From a virus, in IMG/VR virus record IMGVR_UViG_3300007513_000004, positions 124,001 through 188,000 of that record: DNA of 64,000 nucleotides; one strand, given 5' to 3'. Of this stretch, positions 42,243-52,210 are shown piece after piece. How positions within the stretch are numbered: the first letter of the stretch is position 1; each line of letters opens with the position of its first letter. The notes beneath the pieces were generated by a model, which did not search any database, was not told the origin of the DNA, and saw only the letters and a list, made by a program, of their open reading frames with translations. Made by a program: the position numbers and the translations under genes.

Positions 42243-45200
42243 TTAGCATGGTTCTCTTGGGAATTTTATCAATGCATTCGAATGTGCAGGCTTTAATCTA
42301 TCGACAAGTTCGACTATCAAATCCTCAACTTCATCACTGTTAATCTTACCAAAATTATCCGCTACTTCTATATCAAAATTAAAGATACCTTTTGAGGGGT
42401 CAACAACCGTTGCATAAAAGTCCTCTTCACTTTCTTGTTCAAAATTCAACATAAGAGTTGTTGCATCGTCTTTAACCACAGGCATGACGGTATCTGTATT
42501 AGATGAATAATTTGGATCAATATAATCTCCTGCAGGATCTTTAAATGTGCTTCTCATCGTTCTGCTAAATCTTATATTATCCATTCTAGATAATGCCGAC
42601 TTTCTTTCAAAAGCATCAGACCCAACGCATACTAGTCTAAAATCATCTCCAAGCTTTATATTATAATCTATTTGTCTAGAGGCACCTTCTTGTTGTGTGG
42701 TTTGCCCATAAACAAACCCTGTACCATATATTACGCCTTCTTGACCATATGTTATGAACCCACTTTCAACCCCATCTACAAACAGCCTCATCGTATCTGA
42801 TGCCGAATTTGTCCTATATGTACACATGACTCTATGCCAAGTGTTTCTATTCCAATCTATATCTTTACATATTATATTTGTACTACCATTTGCAATTATT
42901 GAGAAAACAATCTGACTTCTCTCGTTTTTATAAACAGACACCCTGTCTCCGGATAAGCTGCGCGGAATATACGAAACAAGCACATCAACCTTCGATCCTG
43001 GCAAAGCATCTGTCAAAAAGAGTCTTTTTCCGTCTGCGGAAAGCTTGCTTCCTATCGAAAAGTCCTTTTCAATTCCCGTCCCGCCTGTAAGCCGACCTGT
43101 TGTTTCGCTTCTATAGATTTCATCAAATAATATTTTATCTATTTCATCCTGAGAATAAAACTCTGAAAATTCTTGAGAATCTTGCAAAAGCTGCACACTA
43201 ACAACTTCCTTTGCCGGAGTTGGCAAATCAATTATCGTTGGAGAAAAAGATGTAACTCGCTTTCTGGTTACCGAATAAATATCAACATAATATCTTTCAA
43301 CCTCATCTCCGATTGTATCTAAGACTGGACTTATCCAAAACTCAATCGTTCCTTCTTTTCTTCTAAAATAAGAAAGCCTATTATTTATAACTAAAGGCTG
43401 TGTATTAAAGAATCTTGCTGATAATCCAAAATTATCATTAACGCTGTTTTCGCTAACCAACATATCATCGCTTCTAATCAGCTTCGTCTCATTAAATAGC
43501 GGCCCATCTTGTGCATAATGACATTCAATATAAGCCTCTATAGCCGTATCTTTATCAAAGCCCATACGAACCATTGTTGATACAAACATATCTTCATCAT
43601 TAATATACTTTAAAAGCTTCTCTCTGTCTTCCAAATCAAGTTTAAATTTAAAATTACTCTCTGTATTTAAAAACTCTTTTTGCCTTAATCTTCTTGACTG
43701 AAGAGCTATTGGGTCATCAAAATGAATCAATGCAAGAGTCTGATCGTCTGGACAGTGTGGATTCGGATTCAGAAAATCCTCTGTAACACTTCTCGTTCCA
43801 TCTGTATCACTTTGTGTAGGCCGTGTATCGCTAGACATCTCCGTTATGATTCTAAACTCATCTATGGTTCCGCCAAATTGGCCCGCTTCATTCCTATCAC
43901 ACCCTATATAAAGATGATCCCCAACCTTTGGTAGTTTTATATTTAAAAATGCAGGATAATTCAGATAATAATCACCAGGATGTAATTCAAACGGATAAAA
44001 CCCATTGGATCCAGCTGCAGTCAAAATAAGGCTTCCATTTGAATATTCAAATACCTCTGCATATTCTCCGCCATTATCTGAAACTGTAATTGGATTCGTC
44101 TCAATAAGCTCTACAACATACGGCTCATAATCTGGATCTGCCAAATAAATCTCTCCAACCATTTTTGATACAGATTTAAATAACTTCTTACCCTTTATTG
44201 TTCCGTTTCCTCTTATGGAAAAGACCTCCTCATCCGTTCCGTCTATAGTCTCTCCATATACTGTAATCTTATTTGTATAGATATCATCCATGTAACCTTC
44301 GGGATATCCTTCTATATCTTTTTCGCAAAAAGCTGTATTGTCTGAATCAAATTTGATCGATAAATATCTGCCCAAATTTTTCTTATAAACCTGAACTGGT
44401 TGACAAATAAGCAGATGATGACCATCATCACCCTCTAGGTCTATTTCAAAAATTGACCGATGCAAAAAGTCTTCCTCCTCCACAATGCTGTCTAAAGTAG
44501 GAATTGTTCGCGGCAAAACAATCCTTCTTACCGTAACATCTTCCAACGATACTGGCTCTGCAGCGTGGGCCAAAATAACACTCTTACCGCTCTTTACATC
44601 ATACGGCTTCTCATCAAGCCTATAATATGAAGAACTAGATAAACTTATTATATCATTACAATTTGCATAAACCAAACCAAAGGTTTCTATGTGAATATTT
44701 AGATCAGAAAAATCAATCGTACTATTAAAGTTGCAATCAGCATCCTTTCCGACAAACTCTACCACCTTTGTGGCTATATTAACCCTATATTGTGGATTTA
44801 TAACATTTTCACCGCTCACAATACTTATTGATCCACCATCTACGGTGTATAATATCCCGCCCAACTCTGTTTCGTTACCTTCGCAATCTGTTCTAAATAT
44901 TGCAAAAGAACTATTTCTAAAATCGGTCGCTATATCTTCTTTGATTCCTGCGGTTGGGGGAAACATAAACTTTATATCAGAAGCAGAAGCGTCAAACGTA
45001 ACCGTATCCAAGCTTAACCCGCTAACAAAAGTGACATCATCCCCGTCAACGCTGTTTATAATAAACTCCTGACCAACATATGATGCGGCCACAGTTGACT
45101 CCAGGAAGATTATAGACCTTCCTACCATCTCTTGAGAGAAGCCGGCCTTACTTGACGTAAAAGAAGATGAATCAGCCAAAATTGTTCCATCTGTAAAAAT

Positions 45201-48200
45201 ATCACAAAACTCTATATTATCAACAAGGAAGTCTTGAAGCATTTCTTTGCTAACATCTGAAAATTTATCATTTATCCTAACCGGGACTGGTCCGCCAAAC
45301 TTATAAATATTTGGAGCTTCAAGGCCATCTACGAATAAATGCATTTCATCTTTTTCATAAAGAGTATTTAGCCTCCAACTTGCAGATATATGATGAAGAT
45401 CTCCTGGCTCAAAGTCTTTTATGTTTGTCGCAATATTATACATATTCACATCACCTCTTGAAGTCTGTGAATTATCATAAATTCTGAAATTCATAAATCC
45501 TTTGCCATCTTTAAATATTGATATTCTATTTTCAGAATCACTTTCGCCGCTATCAAACAAGTATCTTAATTTATCCGATGTAAAATAAACTTCGTCTACA
45601 TCATATTCTGATTCTGATGCATATCCATAAGCATCAGCATATCCATCTTCATCACAATCCATATACCCATCGGCATAAGCATCAGCATATCCATCTGCCT
45701 CTCCAATTACGGATAAAGAAAATTCAATTTTAGAATCAGTACTTATAAAGATATCTCCATCCTCTAAAGTTGTAACCCCATCTTCGTGTCGTCCACTAAA
45801 CTCTATAAGGCCTATATCTATAAGGTTTCCAGAGTAATTATCATGAAAATTATTTGCATCAACCAAGGATCCATCAAGCAGGTGTATTCCCAAGAAAGGC
45901 TCATTTAATATTTCGCATTCATCTATATCTTTTGATGAAAAATCATCAAAAGTAAGCCTGCTCAAGACAAATGTATCAGATTCTATTGTTATTATCTCGT
46001 TTTCATAATCTTTTGACAGAATAAGACTATCAAACAATCCTACATCCCAATTCATATAGGCTATATCCACTATATCGTTGGTATGGCCGTCTAGAACCAA
46101 AACCAGCGGCTGCCCTGCATCACTTATTGCTAACGCAACCTTTATATTTAAAGCATCATCATAAACATGTATTGGAACAATACCCGTCATAACTCCAGAT
46201 ACCGCCCCTTCAAATCTATCCGATGAAGAGGTTAAAATATCATAATCTAATTCTGACACCTTAAACGAAACCGTTACAGAATAATCTCCACCATGACATG
46301 GGAGTCTTGTGTATACAAAGTTACCATCTGATTCGGCATGATTACAGCTTTCCACATCATAAACTGATGGCCCCATCCGATAGACTCCGCCACTCTGAAT
46401 AGTATCAAAGCCTCCATGCTTCATCCAGAGAGATGACTCAGTTTCTGTGCCTCCAAGCAATATGTTTATTAAATCCGAACTTGTTTCGTCAAGCTTTCTC
46501 CACCCGCGCCCTGGCTCTTTTCCGTCCAAAACTCCATCGCCGCAATATCTATACTCCGCAGAGCAAACAAGGCCCGTTGGGCATCCCGACCCATCCTCAT
46601 TCCTGTGCGCTCTTACTACAGATGAAAATTCACCATCTGTATTTATAGTTCCTGAAAAAGTATGATCTATTGGAACATCCGAATAGACAAACTCATAATC
46701 TCCGCCCGAGCCTCCGGACGCCTCGCAAACCCCTATTGGAACATTTACCGAGTTTCCAGCCCTGGTCCTAAAGACCCATTGACCAGCGTCTTCTGCTAGC
46801 GGAGATAAGCACAATTCGTCAAACCCTATAAAAACACCCTCTGAAGAATCTGAGTTGTACGGCAATCCAACCGACGTATCCGGGAAATCATACTTGTTTA
46901 CCTCAAACGGTACACCTTTAGGGCTTCTTGCTGCAGCGCCAATATAAATATCATTTTCATTAAACCTATTATATATTGAATACTTCAACCTTCCTATATC
47001 CACTATAGACTTTGCAGACCTATCTAGCGTTCCTGCTGCAATCTTGCCTGATAAAGCACTAGAATTATGAACAGAGCTTATGCCATCAGCTGTATTAAAC
47101 CATTTGTCAATATTAAAGGCTTCATAAATAACATCCTCTTTATCAACCCCGATAAGATCAGTATAAAATAGCTTTATAGTCTTTTTCTTAGGCCCAACAG
47201 CGCTATTTACAACAATCTCTACCAAATTATTCAAAGGATCCCTTGTAAACTTTAGATCAACAAAATCTGACATCCAATCTAATATGTAGCTTTTTGCTTC
47301 ATATCCTAAATACTTTGTAGATTCTGGATTAGCATTTGTAAGAATGGATGCAGTCTGATAAAGCACTGTTATTTCGCCAGTTGGCAGCAGTGTATTTATT
47401 GCGGCCGAACCTTGTGCTGTCACATATTGTTGATTATCTGGAATTCTATTTATTATGAATCCAGACACAGAATCTGGAATTCTGCCTTCTACTGTATTTC
47501 CATCTTCATCTAGAAACGCATATACTTCATATATCGCACCGCGAGTATCTAAAATTCTAAAAGCAGATGGACGATCATCAAACGCGACATCTACATCGCT
47601 TATATATGAAAATGGTATACTAAAGTCTAAATCAATCGTAATAGACTGGAAATTCTTATCTCTAAATTTAGACAGCTCCTCAAGAGTGTCGTTGACTTTG
47701 CAGCTACAATTTCTTGTAGTATGCAGCCTATCATAAGTTGGTATTTCATTACTCTCTATATGCTCATACCCAACTCTAAATGTATATATTCTTCCACTTT
47801 CCGGATTGCATAATGGTCTTAATGAAAACAGCATAAACAGCAATTTATTCGTATCTCCCATAGATATAAACGCTGGGCTGCTAAACCTAAGAAGGTCTAA
47901 TTCGCTACCCTCTGCCAAGAGGCCTCTAGAGGAGTCAGACATGGATCTTCCGAGTCCAAGGATACCCAAGGATGCCTTATTAAACGCAATGTCCTCAGAG
48001 GGCTTTCTGCGTGGAGGGTTTATTACTTCTGGGGCAGAAAAATTAGACACCTTTAATGATATGTCCATCTCTGTTTTTACAATCCTACTGATAGAATCTT
48101 CTTGTTTGACCAAGACAAAAGCACCAATGCTTTCTTCCTCTTCCCCTCCTCGCTCATCAACCCAAGAGCTTGTATAGTTATGCAGAGTTATGCTTGGAAG

Positions 48201-51200
48201 CGAATTGTCCACCCCTCCTATGACATGATCTGAAGCCAAAACCCCAAAATTATTATCATAATTAAATGGATTGGTTCCAAGTTTGTAAACATAATTTTTG
48301 GTACCAATATTGTCTATATCTATAGTTAAAGTTGCATCATTATCAATTCCGGCCCACTCCGGGCAAATCCATGCCGAAAGCGTTCCTTCGCTCAAATTAA
48401 TATTCGAAAGAGAAGGGGTCTGTATAACGATATCGTCATTTATCATAACCCCCTCATTAAACTTGCAGGATTTAAACTCCAAAATTCCATCTGCACTCAA
48501 TGTTCCGGGGTGTAAATAATCTCTGCCCAAAATCCAGCTTCCAAATACAGACTCTGTAATCTCAGGGGTTATGTCTGTAAAAGATTTTATCAAAGACTTA
48601 AAAGAAGGTGTGGTTGGCCCGTTTGTAAAGGCTTGCATCGTTCCCGCTAAAGCATTTCTATAAAGCTCTCTATCTGCAGTTATTGGAAATCTTTGAAAAA
48701 ACGGAATCTTAGTTAATATTCCAAAATTTTTCTTCAAAGCATCTCTCAATGCTCCAAATTTGTATGTAACAAAATATGTTTCACCCTCTGATATTGCACT
48801 TCCTATGGACCAATCTACTTCATTATCTCCATACTCATATGAAATATAGATATCGTCATATGAATATACATAGCCAAGGAAAAGCCTGCCAGCCCTGAAG
48901 TCAACACCAACTTCGGTTCCTATCTTCGGAACAAAGGTGGTCTTGTATATAACCTCAACTGGATCACCAGAATTAACATATGAGTCGGCCGGAATAGTGA
49001 TTGTGATTCCAGAATCAGCTTTGTCCGTCTGAGCCTTAACGATAACCTGGGCGCTGCCCAAGTCTGGCGAATCTGCCTCAACATTATTCTCTGCTGGAAC
49101 AGAAACTGTTATATTGGATAATTCTGCATCAAAACCTGTTATCGCAAATCGACTGCCTCCTTCGTCTAGTAAGAAATCTCCATCAAAATCTATGTCGTCC
49201 AGAATGGGGCCTGACTTTATTTCTACAACAACTTCATCGCCCGATTCTTCTGCAAAAACTATCTCTAAATCATCTATTTTAACAACATTTAATTTATCAT
49301 TAAAAATTTCAGAACCTGTTGGCGTATGTATTATTTTATAAATTTCGTCAAATTCAGAATCATTTATTGTAATCAAATAATCATCACCACTACTAAGTAA
49401 CCTTGTGCTATAACTCTTTTTTAAGTCTATAACATTATCTTCAAAAGACATAAATGTAGTATCAAAGATATTTCCGCCACCGTCTTTTACGAGCTCCTTT
49501 ACAACGTCTGACCCCAAGTCTTCAAGCCTACTAGCCTCTGCTTCGTAGGTTAACCTTGACCCCTCTAAGAGCCCCGTTGAGTACACCCCGTTTACCTCAG
49601 AGACTTTCATGGGCAAGACCACTGTAAAGTCATCCAAAACAACACAAACATCTTGAAGGTTTCCATTAAAATCTATGGCCGTAGTTTCTCCGTCCGGAAG
49701 CAAAACAGTATTTTCTAAATCAAGTAAAGAAATAGTGCTGCTAGTATTTGATGGCTCATCATAAATTTTTGTAGCATCTTCCAAAGTATCTGAAGAAACT
49801 AACTTCTTCGAAGCCTCTACAATACTTATTATATTGGTATTGAAAGGCGTAATTGAATTATAATTATAGTTAATATAACCTAATTCATAATCTTGATCAT
49901 AAGATGTTGCCAAATAAACCTGGCCATGCCTATAGTCTACACAGTAATCTCCAACTTTGCGCAAACGAGATAGGTTTTCAAAAAAGCCTTCTCCTTTTGA
50001 CGATAATATTTCAGAAGTCAAACTATCATCCGAAGCTCTGCTCACTCCTGGGTTTGAATTAATATCCCCAAAGTACTTCTCTCTTGCAAAAAGATCTGTT
50101 TTTGTAAATTCAATTGATGTATTTATATACGATCCAATTGCATCTCCTGAGCCATTTATAATATAATTATTATCCAAGCTAAAGGCCAACCCCTTTGGAC
50201 CTATAGTTACATCTTCATTCAAACTTGGCGCTGTAGCTGTAGAGTTTATAGACACTGAGCTGATCAGGTTGTCAGAATCTGGCGTTCCAAAAAACTTAAT
50301 TTGTAAATCTTCAATATCATCAGAGCCGTCTAACCCCGTACTTCTTATGAAATAATCTTGAGAATTTTGATCAATTAATTCAGCAGGAATTCCCGGTGAG
50401 AATTGAATACTGCTATTAGACGCATTTGCTGTTATGGTTATAGAAAATGTTGGACAAACAAATTCTCCAATTGGCTCTAATCTTTCCAACTCTATTAAAT
50501 CAAACTTTGCTAACTCATTCTCTTCTGTCCTGAACTCTGGAGAACGAGAGCCTGTAAAGTAAATCTCATCCCTTGTATTATATAGAGGCAGATAAACCTC
50601 TCCAGTTGTTTGGTTAAAAACTCTAAATACATTTGTTACTGGCGTATTTTGTGGACTTATGATAAATGAAGATACAAAATTATTTTCTACATGCTCGTTA
50701 AATACCTCTGTATGGCAAGGAGCTCTGTAATCAACATCCTCGACATAGACCTTATCGTAATTAAAGTCTATATTTACACCTTCTCCAACTAAGCTTCTGT
50801 TGCTTGCGGCAACAAACTCATTATCTTTTATATAAAAATCTAGATTTCTAGAAAATGAATTTCTATATAAATATTCTGCAACATTATTATTAGACCCAGT
50901 GCCATCCCCGATCTCTTCGGCTCCGACCACTATAACCTCTCCTGTTGCATAATTTACTGCAAACTCACCAACTCTAGAAGGTAACTTTGAAGCATTGAAA
51001 ACAAGCTCTAACTGAAACTCATCTGGAATTTCTGATAAATTCTCTCCTGCCTTAAAAGCTATACCGCCCGTCTCTGGTATTTCATTTTCATAATTTACTA
51101 TTGGAGCGTTTTCTAAGAAAAATCTTGTAATATTGGTAGGAATAGACTCTGTTTCGGCTTCTTTAAGATTATATACTTCTATTGAATTTTCATTAACGTC

Positions 51201-52202
51201 TATCCCTGTATCTCTATAAAGATACGATACCAAAATAGTATCCCCTACAGTTGGTTCGTCTATATTTCCAAATTCTGATAACAAAACCCCATCTGTATCA
51301 AGATCACTGTTGCTAAAAGCATATATTGGATCATATCGATTGTCAGATATTGAATACTTATAAAGTGAAATACCATACTCTGTGCCTATTTCTCCATCAC
51401 AGTCTTCTTCGTCTGTAGACTTTATATGCTTTAGACCCACTATCTTTATTACATTTTTATTAACCAAGGATAGAAGAAAGCCTTTAAACCAATTGCCTTC
51501 GGATGAAATAGATATCTCTTCTTCTTCTACATATATTTCTTGCAAAGAAATGGGATGATCCGGAATAGAATCGTGCATATCTATATCAGAATCTTCACTA
51601 TATTCTAACGATTTGAAGGTCAAGTTTCCAGCTGTTCTGCTTGAGGAAATACGATCTATTTCATATACCCCCTCATTTGCCAGCCGATCTGTTGCTCCAG
51701 AGCTTCTCGTTCTACGCTCGTCCTTAACACTTGTTGAGATATAATTATCGCTTAATACTTCTCCAATATGCTTTTGAGCCTGAAACAGCTCTTCTGATTG
51801 AGCGTTAATTAAATTATTTATATTTGTATTTTCAAGATCATAAAGCTTTGGAATATTCAAGACCATGCGGTCTCTAATTGGATTATGATTCTTAAGACCT
51901 ACAAAGTACAGCTCCCTGCTTACATCGTCATTTATTAACGGAGTACCGGAAGATGCGGCAAAAGGAATCTCATCTGTGTCTAATAACTTTAATATATAAA
52001 AGTTGCCTGCAACCTGTGGCTTTGTTCTTACAATTACAGACTTCTCTTCCACAGTAACTTGCGTTACTTCTAAATTATCTACATTACCACTAACCGACTC
52101 AACCAAGAAGTGATCTTGGTTCAGCAGCTCTGTTAACTCTTTATTAAAAGTTACTTTTAGTTCAGTACTCGATGGTATTGAAAAAGAAACTGGTCTAAGC
52201 AT
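42243..52202 (-). CDS. Giant tail/adhesin-like virion protein, 3319 aa, with LamG-type domains
   Basis: The frame codes for 3319 residues. The N-terminus reads as a small Ig-like domain, then a long strand-rich region. LamG/ConA-like sandwich signatures appear near 1270 (EGTLSAWICPEWAG), near 2270-2300 (ISASWRLN and MHLFVDGLE) and near 2945-3080 (EGTIEFWIS and MRLFVDGVE). A single EF-type loop lies at 2489-2500 (D-x-N-x-N pattern) and a repeat region rich in Asp, Gly and Tyr at about 2170-2200. These are features of surface-binding proteins, so it is likely a long tail fibre or adhesin. AAGG lies before the ATG; the gene follows the baseplate J-like gene by 8 bases. Domains are inferred by eye. 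Confidence 0.72.
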   Translation of the reverse strand: MLRPVSFSIPSSTELKVTFNKELTELLNQDHFLVESVSGNVDNLEVTQVTVEEKSVIVRTKPQVAGNFYILKLLDTDEIPFAASSGTPLINDDVSRELYFVGLKNHNPIRDRMVLNIPKLYDLENTNINNLINAQSEELFQAQKHIGEVLSDNYISTSVKDERRTRSSGATDRLANEGVYEIDRISSSRTAGNLTFKSLEYSEDSDIDMHDSIPDHPISLQEIYVEEEEISISSEGNWFKGFLLSLVNKNVIKIVGLKHIKSTDEEDCDGEIGTEYGISLYKYSISDNRYDPIYAFSNSDLDTDGVLLSEFGNIDEPTVGDTILVSYLYRDTGIDVNENSIEVYNLKEAETESIPTNITRFFLENAPIVNYENEIPETGGIAFKAGENLSEIPDEFQLELVFNASKLPSRVGEFAVNYATGEVIVVGAEEIGDGTGSNNNVAEYLYRNSFSRNLDFYIKDNEFVAASNRSLVGEGVNIDFNYDKVYVEDVDYRAPCHTEVFNEHVENNFVSSFIISPQNTPVTNVFRVFNQTTGEVYLPLYNTRDEIYFTGSRSPEFRTEENELAKFDLIELERLEPIGEFVCPTFSITITANASNSSIQFSPGIPAELIDQNSQDYFIRSTGLDGSDDIEDLQIKFFGTPDSDNLISSVSINSTATAPSLNEDVTIGPKGLAFSLDNNYIINGSGDAIGSYINTSIEFTKTDLFAREKYFGDINSNPGVSRASDDSLTSEILSSKGEGFFENLSRLRKVGDYCVDYRHGQVYLATSYDQDYELGYINYNYNSITPFNTNIISIVEASKKLVSSDTLEDATKIYDEPSNTSSTISLLDLENTVLLPDGETTAIDFNGNLQDVCVVLDDFTVVLPMKVSEVNGVYSTGLLEGSRLTYEAEASRLEDLGSDVVKELVKDGGGNIFDTTFMSFEDNVIDLKKSYSTRLLSSGDDYLITINDSEFDEIYKIIHTPTGSEIFNDKLNVVKIDDLEIVFAEESGDEVVVEIKSGPILDDIDFDGDFLLDEGGSRFAITGFDAELSNITVSVPAENNVEADSPDLGSAQVIVKAQTDKADSGITITIPADSYVNSGDPVEVIYKTTFVPKIGTEVGVDFRAGRLFLGYVYSYDDIYISYEYGDNEVDWSIGSAISEGETYFVTYKFGALRDALKKNFGILTKIPFFQRFPITADRELYRNALAGTMQAFTNGPTTPSFKSLIKSFTDITPEITESVFGSWILGRDYLHPGTLSADGILEFKSCKFNEGVMINDDIVIQTPSLSNINLSEGTLSAWICPEWAGIDNDATLTIDIDNIGTKNYVYKLGTNPFNYDNNFGVLASDHVIGGVDNSLPSITLHNYTSSWVDERGGEEEESIGAFVLVKQEDSISRIVKTEMDISLKVSNFSAPEVINPPRRKPSEDIAFNKASLGILGLGRSMSDSSRGLLAEGSELDLLRFSSPAFISMGDTNKLLFMLFSLRPLCNPESGRIYTFRVGYEHIESNEIPTYDRLHTTRNCSCKVNDTLEELSKFRDKNFQSITIDLDFSIPFSYISDVDVAFDDRPSAFRILDTRGAIYEVYAFLDEDGNTVEGRIPDSVSGFIINRIPDNQQYVTAQGSAAINTLLPTGEITVLYQTASILTNANPESTKYLGYEAKSYILDWMSDFVDLKFTRDPLNNLVEIVVNSAVGPKKKTIKLFYTDLIGVDKEDVIYEAFNIDKWFNTADGISSVHNSSALSGKIAAGTLDRSAKSIVDIGRLKYSIYNRFNENDIYIGAAARSPKGVPFEVNKYDFPDTSVGLPYNSDSSEGVFIGFDELCLSPLAEDAGQWVFRTRAGNSVNVPIGVCEASGGSGGDYEFVYSDVPIDHTFSGTINTDGEFSSVVRAHRNEDGSGCPTGLVCSAEYRYCGDGVLDGKEPGRGWRKLDETSSDLINILLGGTETESSLWMKHGGFDTIQSGGVYRMGPSVYDVESCNHAESDGNFVYTRLPCHGGDYSVTVSFKVSELDYDILTSSSDRFEGAVSGVMTGIVPIHVYDDALNIKVALAISDAGQPLVLVLDGHTNDIVDIAYMNWDVGLFDSLILSKDYENEIITIESDTFVLSRLTFDDFSSKDIDECEILNEPFLGIHLLDGSLVDANNFHDNYSGNLIDIGLIEFSGRHEDGVTTLEDGDIFISTDSKIEFSLSVIGEADGYADAYADGYMDCDEDGYADAYGYASESEYDVDEVYFTSDKLRYLFDSGESDSENRISIFKDGKGFMNFRIYDNSQTSRGDVNMYNIATNIKDFEPGDLHHISASWRLNTLYEKDEMHLFVDGLEAPNIYKFGGPVPVRINDKFSDVSKEMLQDFLVDNIEFCDIFTDGTILADSSSFTSSKAGFSQEMVGRSIIFLESTVAASYVGQEFIINSVDGDDVTFVSGLSLDTVTFDASASDIKFMFPPTAGIKEDIATDFRNSSFAIFRTDCEGNETELGGILYTVDGGSISIVSGENVINPQYRVNIATKVVEFVGKDADCNFNSTIDFSDLNIHIETFGLVYANCNDIISLSSSSYYRLDEKPYDVKSGKSVILAHAAEPVSLEDVTVRRIVLPRTIPTLDSIVEEEDFLHRSIFEIDLEGDDGHHLLICQPVQVYKKNLGRYLSIKFDSDNTAFCEKDIEGYPEGYMDDIYTNKITVYGETIDGTDEEVFSIRGNGTIKGKKLFKSVSKMVGEIYLADPDYEPYVVELIETNPITVSDNGGEYAEVFEYSNGSLILTAAGSNGFYPFELHPGDYYLNYPAFLNIKLPKVGDHLYIGCDRNEAGQFGGTIDEFRIITEMSSDTRPTQSDTDGTRSVTEDFLNPNPHCPDDQTLALIHFDDPIALQSRRLRQKEFLNTESNFKFKLDLEDREKLLKYINDEDMFVSTMVRMGFDKDTAIEAYIECHYAQDGPLFNETKLIRSDDMLVSENSVNDNFGLSARFFNTQPLVINNRLSYFRRKEGTIEFWISPVLDTIGDEVERYYVDIYSVTRKRVTSFSPTIIDLPTPAKEVVSVQLLQDSQEFSEFYSQDEIDKILFDEIYRSETTGRLTGGTGIEKDFSIGSKLSADGKRLFLTDALPGSKVDVLVSYIPRSLSGDRVSVYKNERSQIVFSIIANGSTNIICKDIDWNRNTWHRVMCTYRTNSASDTMRLFVDGVESGFITYGQEGVIYGTGFVYGQTTQQEGASRQIDYNIKLGDDFRLVCVGSDAFERKSALSRMDNIRFSRTMRSTFKDPAGDYIDPNYSSNTDTVMPVVKDDATTLMLNFEQESEEDFYATVVDPSKGIFNFDIEVADNFGKINSDEVEDLIVELVDRLKPAHSNALIKFPREPC
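45626..45695 (-). repeat. Two 22-base direct repeats coding DGYADAY in the giant tail protein
   Basis: The 22-base unit starting GATGGATATGCTGATGC on the minus strand occurs at 45674-45695 and again, identical, at 45626-45647, a period of 48 bases. Both copies are in frame and code for DGYADAY within a longer Asp/Gly/Tyr-rich run. The related stretch VDGYAVDGYAD occurs in the 1533-residue tail protein near 39110-39145. Confidence 0.75.
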
Positions 52203-52210
52203 ACCCTTAC

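Noticed and set aside
45600-45710. CRISPR-like or tandem DNA repeat array
   Set aside because: There are only two exact copies of 22 bases, both in frame and coding for DGYADAY, so this is a protein repeat.
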